Positions 57,088 through 63,395 of a stretch of 64,000 bases of DNA are shown here, in pieces. Each line of letters begins with the position of its first letter. The first letter of the stretch is position 1. This DNA comes from Sterolibacterium denitrificans (lineage in GTDB: Bacteria; Pseudomonadota; Gammaproteobacteria; Burkholderiales; Rhodocyclaceae): the NCBI RefSeq assembly GCF_900174485.1, contig NZ_LT837803.1, forward strand, positions 62,001 to 126,000. The letters run 5' to 3'. The position numbers and the translations under genes are program-made. Under the pieces are notes generated by a model. The model was not told the origin of the DNA. It made no database searches and was given only the letters and a program-made list of their open reading frames with translations.

Positions 57088-59523
57088 TCAGAAGTCCGCC
57101 TGGAAAGCGAGACGGACGTTACGCCCGGGCTGCGAGTAGAAGTCGACACCGGGCGTGCTGGTATGCACGTCCATGTGGCGGATGTCGCTCCATATCCAGT
57201 ACTTCTTGTCGAAGGCGTTGTTCAGCGCAAGGGTCACGCGCGTATCGCGGCTCGGCTTGACCCAGACGGCCAGATCGATCACGCCGTAGCCGGGTGTGCG
57301 GTAGTAGTACTGGCGCTTGCCGGCTTGGGGACCGCTGCGGGGAGTGCTCAGGCCGCTGTCGTCGATACGGGTTTTGTTCACAGCGGCACGCAGGCGGCCT
57401 TCCGCACCCCAACCGTTTTCAGCGTAGCCGAGGCCAAAGCTGGCGCGCAGCGGATCGACGCTGTTCAGCGGCTTGCTGCGATCCGTATCGGTGCCGTGCG
57501 AGTAGGCGATGGCGCCGTCCGCTTGCCATCCCGGTGCGAAATTCCAGCTGCCGCGGACTTCCGCGCCGTAGATGCGAACCTTGCTGAGGTTCCGGTACTG
57601 CAGGGTGCCGCTGGCGAGGCCGGGGATGCAGGCCGGGTCGGTCGGGCAGCTGAGATAACCGGATTCGATGAAGTCCTTGTAGCGGTTGTCGAACACCGAG
57701 AACTGGCCGCGCACGGCTTCGCCGCTGGCGCGCAGGCCGAGTTCGACGCCGACGCTGGTTTCCGGCTTCAGATTCGGATTCGGGGTGATGCCGTAGCCGT
57801 AGGTGGTATTGCGGAAGGAGCCATTGACTTCGTTGTAGTTCGGCGCGCGGAAGCCGCTGGCGATCTGGCCGTACGTCGACACTGCCGGGGTGAATTTCCA
57901 CTGCCAGCCGAGCTTCGGCGAAGCACGGCTGTATTTCTGCGTGCTGACCGAGACGTTGAGGGAATTGAGCATGACGGCGGCCAGCGCGTCCACCTCCGGC
58001 TTGAGCCGGGTCCAGTCGTAGCGGATGCCCGGGGTCAGCGTCAGGCGATCATTGAAGAGAGCGATTTCATCCTGCACGAAGAGACCGATGGTATCCGTCG
58101 TGCCGTTCGGGAAATCGCGCAGCGGATAGACTTCCCCGGCGGAGTTCTTGATGACCGTGCCGGCGGCCGGCGGAACCGCCGGGTTGATGCCAGGAATCGT
58201 TGTCGGAGGAATCAGGGGGCCGAGAATGGGGGTCGGACTGTTGGTGAGGGTGATCGTCCCGTCGCGCAACGTTTCCACTTCCTGGCGCCTCAGGTCGGCA
58301 CCGTAGGTGAGCAGGTGCGAAACGCTGGCGAGATCGAAGGCCGACTCGAATTGCAGATTGAACGCGGTCTGCGTCTGCTCCATCTGGAAGCTCTGCTGCA
58401 TGTCGCAGTTGGCATTGAGCCAGCCGCGAAGGTCGGTCGGCATGATTGGAAGATATACGGCCTGTGCGTTGCTCTCCGCCGAACAGCCGGAGCCGTTGAA
58501 CAGGTAGCGGGCCGGGCCGCGCTGCTGGAAGTTCTTGTTTTCGGTTTCCGAGCGTTGGTGCGACAGGCGTGCCGTCATCCGGTCGTAGAAGGCGCTCGCC
58601 GGTTTGTGTTCGTATTCGAGGCTGGCGCGCAGACGCGAGGTTTCGTCGTCGCCCAGCATTTTCGTGACCGTGTTGTACTCCCAAGCGTGGCGGCGGATGT
58701 CCGAATCGGTCTCCTGGATGCGGCCATCCACGGTCGCCGTCAGGCGGTGGCCGACGGCCGGCTTGAGGATCAGCTTGGCGATGCCGCCGCGGTCGTCGGT
58801 GTCAAGCTTGTTGGCTTCGGTGCGATTGGGGCCGAAGCTGCTATCCGTACCCTTGGTTTCGAGTTCCTTGCTGCGGATTTGCGACCAGCCGAGCAGCAGT
58901 TCGGTGGTTTCGCCGCGCCAGGCGCCGATCACCGTACCGGTCAGGCCGTCGTTGGCGCCCGTCCAGGTGCCCTTGACTCGCACGCCGGTCTTCTTGTCGC
59001 CAGGCGCGATGTCTTCGGGATTCAGCGTCAGGTAGCCGACCACGCCGCCCAGCGCATCCGAGCCGTAGAGGCTGGAGGCCGGGCCGCGCACGATTTCGAC
59101 CTGGCGCAGGAAGTCCGGCATGACGCCGAGCGGGTTATTGGTGACGTAGTTGGTCGGGCCGCTCTTGTCGTAGTAGTCGTCCATGCGCACGCCGTCGACG
59201 GTCTGCACGACGCGGGTGTCTTCGATGCCGCGGATGTTCACCCGCGTCGCGCCGTGCCGGCGCAGGTCGCGGGCCATGACGATGTCCGGGTCGTCGCGGA
59301 ACAGGTCGACCTCGTCGAGCACCGGACGGCGATCCATGTCCTCGCGCGTGACGGTGGTGACGGTGACAGGCAGGTCGTCGATGGCCGCCTCGCTGCGCGT
59401 GGCGGTGACCACCGTCTCCTTGAGTGTGGTGTCGGCGAGCGCGGTCATGGACAGCGGCGCCAGGCTCAGCAGGACGGCGGTATGCATCAGCTTGCGCCGG
59501 GATCGGGGTGAAGCGAACTTCAT
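57088..59523 (-). CDS. TonB-dependent receptor of the haem/haemoglobin type
   Basis: An 811-residue outer-membrane receptor. It has a signal peptide (about 1-30, ending MTALADTT), the TonB box LKETVVTATRSEA, a plug with HGATRVNIRGIEDTRVVQTV and GPASSLYGSDALGGVVGYLT, and a barrel ending QADF. FRAPNYNEV and NPNLKPE correspond to the FRAP and NPNL boxes of haem receptors such as HemR and HmuR. The histidine normally lying between these boxes is absent; the interval is rich in Tyr, Asn and Gly. The start has AAGGAG. It is immediately followed by the CobN-like A gene. Confidence 0.88.
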   Translation of the reverse strand: MKFASPRSRRKLMHTAVLLSLAPLSMTALADTTLKETVVTATRSEAAIDDLPVTVTTVTREDMDRRPVLDEVDLFRDDPDIVMARDLRRHGATRVNIRGIEDTRVVQTVDGVRMDDYYDKSGPTNYVTNNPLGVMPDFLRQVEIVRGPASSLYGSDALGGVVGYLTLNPEDIAPGDKKTGVRVKGTWTGANDGLTGTVIGAWRGETTELLLGWSQIRSKELETKGTDSSFGPNRTEANKLDTDDRGGIAKLILKPAVGHRLTATVDGRIQETDSDIRRHAWEYNTVTKMLGDDETSRLRASLEYEHKPASAFYDRMTARLSHQRSETENKNFQQRGPARYLFNGSGCSAESNAQAVYLPIMPTDLRGWLNANCDMQQSFQMEQTQTAFNLQFESAFDLASVSHLLTYGADLRRQEVETLRDGTITLTNSPTPILGPLIPPTTIPGINPAVPPAAGTVIKNSAGEVYPLRDFPNGTTDTIGLFVQDEIALFNDRLTLTPGIRYDWTRLKPEVDALAAVMLNSLNVSVSTQKYSRASPKLGWQWKFTPAVSTYGQIASGFRAPNYNEVNGSFRNTTYGYGITPNPNLKPETSVGVELGLRASGEAVRGQFSVFDNRYKDFIESGYLSCPTDPACIPGLASGTLQYRNLSKVRIYGAEVRGSWNFAPGWQADGAIAYSHGTDTDRSKPLNSVDPLRASFGLGYAENGWGAEGRLRAAVNKTRIDDSGLSTPRSGPQAGKRQYYYRTPGYGVIDLAVWVKPSRDTRVTLALNNAFDKKYWIWSDIRHMDVHTSTPGVDFYSQPGRNVRLAFQADF

Positions 59524-59626
59524 GAGGCAGTCTCCTTGAATAGGTAGCTTGAGTGCTCGTATTCGCTGGCTGGCTGCCTCGGCCCGTGGGCCCGGTTGCT
59601 GGCGGTGCGTGGTACGTAGTCTGGTG

Positions 59627-59646
59627 CCGTGTTTAGAAAAACACGG
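59627..59646. promoter_or_regulatory. 8-4-8 perfect palindrome upstream of the haem-type receptor gene
   Basis: CCGTGTTT (59627-59634) and AAACACGG (59639-59646) flank AGAA, about 104 bases before the receptor ATG. There is no T-tract on either strand, so an operator or an RNA stem is more likely than a terminator. No regulator was identified. Confidence 0.45.
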
Positions 59647-59726
59647 TTGATTCATTCCCGCGCAAGCGGGGTTCCAGGAGACGGTTAAAACTGCGGATTC
59701 TCGCATCCTGGTGAAGCGCCGGGCAA

Positions 59727-59767
59727 GTCATTCAGGCGCCAGCGGCTTTCGTTGGCGCCTGAATGAC
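59727..59767. repeat. Perfect 15-bp inverted repeat
   Basis: GTCATTCAGGCGCCA (59727-59741) and its reverse complement (59753-59767) flank an 11-base loop. It is followed by GGAATCC-like sequence and preceded by ATTCCCGCGCAAGCGGGGTT, the style of bacterial REP-like elements. It may help stop hemP-DUF2325 transcription, but no clear T-tract follows. Confidence 0.6.
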
Positions 59768-59919
59768 GGAATCCGGAATTACTCAGGCTTTTCCCGGCAA
59801 GAAGTTGACAAGAAAAGCCTGCGGGGTCGGGGTGATTTCTGGTTTCTGGTTTCTGATTTCTGGTTTCGCGGAGATGAGGGGATTTGCGCTTCGATTGCGC
59901 TCGAATGGCCGGTTCCGTT

Positions 59920-61296
59920 TCAATTGGCGAGCCGCGAAACCAGGCTGGTCCGCTTCGGCGATCCGGCTCCGCCATCGTCGGCAAGCGCGGCGAGGCCGCG
60001 GGCGAAGCTGCCGACGCCGGGGGATTTGACGAACACGCAGGGCTTGTCGAGTTTCTTGCAGGCTTCCTTGAGCCGCCAGTAGGCGGCATGCGAGACGCAG
60101 CCGGATTGGCAGATCACGGCATCGGCGGTGGCGACGGCGGCGTCGATGCGATGCAGGCTTTCTTCCAGGCCGCCGTCGTGGTGCAGGAAGCGTCCGCCCT
60201 GCGCTTCGACCAGGCGGCGGTAACCGTCGACCAGGTTGGCACGGCCGCCGATGCACAGCACGCAGCGGTTGGTGAGGCGCACTTCCGCCGGACAGGCACG
60301 CCCGCAGCCGCTGCTGCCCGAGACGCCGGCGCAGCCCCCTGGCCCTTCTTCCTCCATCCCCAGCACCAGTTCGAGCGCGGTTTCGGCGGCGGCGAGGCTG
60401 TCGCGCGTCTCGTTGAGTTCCTGCGCCAGGCGCTCGGCGCGGCGGGCGTTGGTGGCGTTGCGTTCCTCGATGGTTTCGACGCGCTGGGCGAGCATCTGCG
60501 CGCGATCGTATACCGTCGCGTATTCACGCGCCGCCTGGCGCGCATCGGCCAGTTCGAGTTCGCGCACGCCGAGCAGCGCGGCGCGGCATTCGGCATTCGA
60601 CAGCTTGCGCCGGGTTTCTTCCAGCAGACGATCCTTTTCGCGCCGGGATTGCGCCGCATCGTTGCGCAGGGCGATGAGTTCGCCGCGCAGGCGGGTGTTT
60701 TCCTGCCGCAACGCATCGAGCTGGCGCAGATTCGCGCGGATGCCCGCACCGGCCTGATGCGAGAGCATGTGGATGTCGCCGGAAATTCTTGCGCCGGCCT
60801 CCTCACTCGTCGCGCCATGGCTCCAGGCGGCCCACAGCGCGCCGGCCGTTTCGCCCGCGTCGTAGGCGGCGCGCCAGAGCGCGAGGATGGCCTCGTCATC
60901 GTGCGCCTTGGCGAAACGCTGGATGTCGGCCGCGTAGCGTTCGTCGAACAGGCGCTGCGCCCGCTCGGAAAGCGCGTTGCGTTCGGCGCAATTGCTGACG
61001 ACGATGGTGTGCAGTTCGTATTCCGTCATGCCCGCGCTGTCGATACCGGCCTGGCGCGCCAGACGGCGCATGTCGCGCGGCAGAAGACAGGTGCCGATCA
61101 GCGGGCAATGCCAGCGTACCGGCAGTTCCCACAGCTTCAGGCGGCGACGCGCGGCGGCGAGGCGCGGGGCCGGAACCTGGGCCGGTGTGGGCAGAGCGAC
61201 GGGCGCCGACATGGGTGCGGACGCAGGCGCCTGGCCAGTACCCAGCGCGGCGCCGAGTAGACGGCCCAATGTGCGGTTGATGGGCGGGGACTTCAT
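59920..61296 (-). CDS. DUF2325 domain-containing protein
   Basis: A 458-residue protein. The N-terminal half has a WHCPLIGTCLLPRDMRRLAR segment, the middle (about 190-320) is a strongly charged coiled coil, and then comes a cysteine-rich GGCAGVSGSSGCGRACP. The C-terminal DUF2325 domain is NRCVLCIGGRANLVDGYRRL, then ADAVICQSGCVSHAAYWRLK and FVKSPGVGSFARGL. Cys and His residues suggest metal or redox binding. Function unknown; the gene follows hemP by a 4-base overlap, a linkage I associate with betaproteobacteria, which points to iron or haem handling. Confidence 0.8.
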   Translation of the reverse strand: MKSPPINRTLGRLLGAALGTGQAPASAPMSAPVALPTPAQVPAPRLAAARRRLKLWELPVRWHCPLIGTCLLPRDMRRLARQAGIDSAGMTEYELHTIVVSNCAERNALSERAQRLFDERYAADIQRFAKAHDDEAILALWRAAYDAGETAGALWAAWSHGATSEEAGARISGDIHMLSHQAGAGIRANLRQLDALRQENTRLRGELIALRNDAAQSRREKDRLLEETRRKLSNAECRAALLGVRELELADARQAAREYATVYDRAQMLAQRVETIEERNATNARRAERLAQELNETRDSLAAAETALELVLGMEEEGPGGCAGVSGSSGCGRACPAEVRLTNRCVLCIGGRANLVDGYRRLVEAQGGRFLHHDGGLEESLHRIDAAVATADAVICQSGCVSHAAYWRLKEACKKLDKPCVFVKSPGVGSFARGLAALADDGGAGSPKRTSLVSRLAN

Positions 61297-61514
61297 TTGG
61301 TCAGGATCAGCTTGTTCTCACGCGTGACACGCAAGGTGTAGCGCTGGCCGGCATGGTCGATGTAAATCAGCTTGCCACAGCCAAACAGGATCTGGCTGTC
61401 GATGATGCTGGCTTTTGCGGCAGCGTCATCGCGCGTCGTCGCGGATTGCGGCGAGGTCACGCAGGGCGTCCGGGCCGGACGTATCTTGGAAGTATCCATT
61501 TTCGCCACCATCAT
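61293..61514 (-). CDS. hemP: Hemin uptake protein HemP
   Basis: A 73-residue protein whose last 40 residues match HemP: IIDSQILFGCGKLIYIDHAG, then RYTLRVTRENKLILTK. HemP proteins are small, Fur-controlled and needed for, or regulate, haem uptake in several Proteobacteria. The start MMVAKMD at 61514 has GAGG upstream and overlaps the stop of a 30-codon leader ORF (ATGA). The first 102 bases lie inside a 288-bp tandem duplication, so a second, fused start exists upstream at 61802. DUF2325 follows in operon. Confidence 0.85.
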   Translation of the reverse strand: MMVAKMDTSKIRPARTPCVTSPQSATTRDDAAAKASIIDSQILFGCGKLIYIDHAGQRYTLRVTRENKLILTK

Positions 61515-61700
61515 GCGTCCGCCTCGCAGGCAGGCATGATTCGGGCGGTATCGCGCGATGAAGCCGTGAACCGGCTCCCGGCAACCAGCAATTTGGCAAG
61601 CATGATGTCCCCTTGAACTTACGCTGAACATGGATGGCCGACTGGCTGGCTGAATCTCGAAAACCGGGATCTGGCTGGCGTAGCATCTATTTTTGGTTAA
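61413..61700 (-). repeat. 288-bp exact direct repeat, gene-proximal copy
   Basis: This copy carries the hemP leader, the 30-codon ORF and the first 34 codons of hemP. It appears identical base for base to 61701-61988. The unit is 96 codons long, so the reading frame of hemP is continuous through both copies. Confidence 0.95.
61511..61603 (-). CDS. 30-residue leader ORF coupled to hemP
   Basis: The ATG at 61603 has a strong AAGGGG site. It encodes MLAKLLVAGSRFTASSRDTA and ends RIMPACEADA. The stop TGA overlaps the hemP ATG (ATGA), the layout of translational coupling. Not a family I recognise; it could be a leader peptide whose translation opens the hemP start. No homologue comparison was possible. 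Confidence 0.45.
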   Translation of the reverse strand: MLAKLLVAGSRFTASSRDTARIMPACEADA

Positions 61701-61802
61701 TTTTGCGGCAGCGTCATCGCGCGTCGTCGCGGATTGCGGCGAGGTCACGCAGGGCGTCCGGGCCGGACGTATCTTGGAAGTATCCATTTTCGCCACCATC
61801 AT
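61701..61802 (-). pseudogene. Duplicated 5' fragment of hemP, in frame with the intact copy
   Basis: Codons 1-34 of hemP (MMVAKMDTSKIRPARTPCVT and on) are repeated here. The frame has no stop before the intact gene, so initiation at 61802 would give a 169-residue HemP with a long N-terminal extension encoded by the leader. Whether this product is made is unknown. Confidence 0.7.
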
Positions 61803-61891
61803 GCGTCCGCCTCGCAGGCAGGCATGATTCGGGCGGTATCGCGCGATGAAGCCGTGAACCGGCTCCCGGCAACCAGCAATTTGGCAAGCAT
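61799..61891 (-). CDS. Duplicate of the 30-residue leader ORF
   Basis: Identical to 61511-61603, with the same AAGGGG site and the same ATGA overlap, here with the start of the truncated, fused hemP copy. It is closest to the promoter and so would be translated first. Confidence 0.35.
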   Translation of the reverse strand: MLAKLLVAGSRFTASSRDTARIMPACEADA

Positions 61892-61988
61892 GATGTCCCC
61901 TTGAACTTACGCTGAACATGGATGGCCGACTGGCTGGCTGAATCTCGAAAACCGGGATCTGGCTGGCGTAGCATCTATTTTTGGTTAA

Positions 61989-62012
61989 TACTTTAGTTAG
62001 TACTTTGGTTAA
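61989..62012. repeat. 12-base AT-rich tandem repeat next to the Fur box
   Basis: TACTTTAGTTAG (61989-62000) and TACTTTGGTTAA (62001-62012) are adjacent; a related TTTTTGGTTAA (61978-61988) ends the 288-bp unit. The repeats sit between the promoter and the duplicated leader and may mark how the duplication arose. Confidence 0.6.
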
Positions 62013-62030
62013 TGCGAATCATTATCATTT
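62011..62030. promoter_or_regulatory. Fur box upstream of hemP
   Basis: AATGCGAATCATTATCATTT closely fits the Fur consensus (on the minus strand AATGATAATGATTCGCATT). It overlaps the predicted -10 of the hemP promoter, so Fe-loaded Fur would block transcription. Confidence 0.8.
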
Positions 62031-62050
62031 AATAGCCGACTGGCTGTCAA
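62022..62050 (-). promoter_or_regulatory. Predicted hemP promoter
   Basis: Minus-strand TTGACA (62050-62045) is followed after 17 bases by TGATAA (62027-62022); GATAAT one base further on is an alternative. It overlaps the Fur box and directs transcription into the duplicated leader, hemP and the DUF2325 gene. Confidence 0.65.
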
Positions 62051-62217
62051 TACCCAACAGCACCTGATCGGCAAAATGATTTCCGGTTGCAATTTCCGGC
62101 TGCAGTCACGCCGCCGCTGCGCGGCAAACCAGGCAGCATCCTGGCTTATCCAACGACCCGTCGATACGGAAGGAAAGCGGCTGCGGCCACCCGCCGCCGG
62201 CCATGCAAGGCGCCCGA

Positions 62218-63390
62218 TCAGCCGGCGTTGTTTGCCGCCATGCGGTAATGCTTGTCCGCTGCCTCGTTACGTTCGAGCGCATCGAACAATTGCGCCAGTT
62301 CGACGTGCGCGGCGCGGGTCGGCTGCTGCGACAGGGATGCCTCCAGATAACTCTGCGCCTTGCCCCATAGCTGCTGCTGGCGACACAGGCGCCCCAGCAC
62401 CAGCAGCAGTTGCGCATCGCGCGGATGGCGCTTGAGCCAGTCCTCGGCCTGGGCGATGCGGCCCAGCACATCGCCGCCCTTGCATTCGCCGTATATCACC
62501 AGCAGGCTGGAATCCCATTCCTCGTCCAGGGCATCCTCGATGATGCGCTGGGCATGCAGGCAATCGCCGGCCGCGGACAGCAGCTTGGCCGTCTCTCCAG
62601 CCAGCCGCGTCGAACGGCGATCCGGAGAGGGCAGACTGCGCCAGTAGTTGAGCAACGCCCCGGCATCCAGCGCCAGGGCGCGCAGCACTTCGAGATGCGC
62701 GCGCAGCCGGATCGGCGCCGCCTGCTCGCTGCTGAGCGCGCGGTGGCGCTCGAGCTGGCGCGCCAGACGCACCACGTCGCGCCAGTTGCCCAGCGCCTGA
62801 TGAGCGCGCAAGGACAGACGCAAAGCGGCGATATGGCGCTGGCCACTGGCTTCGAGCACATCGATCACCCCTTGCGCATCGGCGAAGCGGTGGCTGTTGA
62901 GGTGCAGCTCGGCCTCGGTCATCAGGCGGGCATTGCGCGTTTCGTGGTCGAAATCGCCGGCGCGCAGCAGCCATTCCGCTTCGCGGTCCTCATCGCGCAT
63001 GGCGTGGGCCGCGCGGGCGGCAATCAAGGCCGAAACTCCCGGCGCATGACCGGCCTGGTGGGCGCTCACGGCACTTTTCAGGGCATGGCTGTAGCGGCCC
63101 TCGAAGCTGTAGCGCATGGCATCGCCCAGCGCGCGTTCGGCCTGTTCGCGCCGCCGCCGCGCCCGGTATTCGCGCACGCGGCTGGGCAGACGCAAGGTAT
63201 GCGCCACCAGCCGCGTCAGCATGTAAAGCAAGGCGAAGCCGCCCAACTGCAGCAGGATCATCAGGTTCAGCGACAGCTCCATGCGCCAGGGCGGCAGCAC
63301 CAGCAGCACATAACCATTGTTGTAACGGGCCGCCAGGGCCAGGCCGACCGCCAGCGTGGCAAGCGTCAACAACCAGAGCAGAGCGCGCAT
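62218..63390 (-). CDS. hemY: HemY, TPR-containing inner-membrane protein linked to haem synthesis
   Basis: A 390-residue protein with two N-terminal membrane spans (about 3-22 and 40-62) flanking YNNGYVLLVLPPWRMELSLN, the HemY_N signature, then cytosolic or periplasmic TPR-like helical repeats to the end. HemY of Proteobacteria (not the oxidase of the same name) is encoded with hemX and affects protoporphyrin metabolism; the exact role is unsettled. It starts 5 bases after the hemX stop. Confidence 0.92.
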   Translation of the reverse strand: MRALLWLLTLATLAVGLALAARYNNGYVLLVLPPWRMELSLNLMILLQLGGFALLYMLTRLVAHTLRLPSRVREYRARRRREQAERALGDAMRYSFEGRYSHALKSAVSAHQAGHAPGVSALIAARAAHAMRDEDREAEWLLRAGDFDHETRNARLMTEAELHLNSHRFADAQGVIDVLEASGQRHIAALRLSLRAHQALGNWRDVVRLARQLERHRALSSEQAAPIRLRAHLEVLRALALDAGALLNYWRSLPSPDRRSTRLAGETAKLLSAAGDCLHAQRIIEDALDEEWDSSLLVIYGECKGGDVLGRIAQAEDWLKRHPRDAQLLLVLGRLCRQQQLWGKAQSYLEASLSQQPTRAAHVELAQLFDALERNEAADKHYRMAANNAG

Positions 63391-63395
63391 GGCGA

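Larger units (their letters stand above)
59524..59919. other. 396-base intergenic region with stacked inverted repeats
   Basis: No gene is seen. Next to the receptor gene lies an 8-4-8 palindrome at 59627-59646. Upstream of it are a small CCCGC-GCAA-GCGGG hairpin (near 59657), a perfect 15-bp inverted repeat (59727-59741 with 59753-59767), a 9-bp pair AGGCTTTTC/GAAAAGCCT (59785-59793 with 59812-59820) and a TTTCTGG tandem repeat (about 59836-59867). It separates hemP-DUF2325 from the receptor-chelatase genes. REP-like intergenic elements are the likeliest explanation. Confidence 0.6.
61701..61988 (-). repeat. 288-bp exact direct repeat, promoter-proximal copy
   Basis: Second copy of the hemP leader block, directly abutting the first. 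Both ends fall beside GGTTAA-type AT-rich 12-base repeats. The exact identity suggests a recent event, or an assembly error. Confidence 0.95.

Noticed and set aside
61426-61974. Two identical 86-codon ORFs as a duplicated gene pair.
   Set aside because: They lie in a different frame from hemP inside the 288-bp duplication; their identity simply reflects the repeat, and no ribosome-binding site was found.
61413-61988. A CRISPR array or transposon terminal repeats.
   Set aside because: There are only two abutting 288-bp units with no spacers, no terminal inverted repeats and no transposase.
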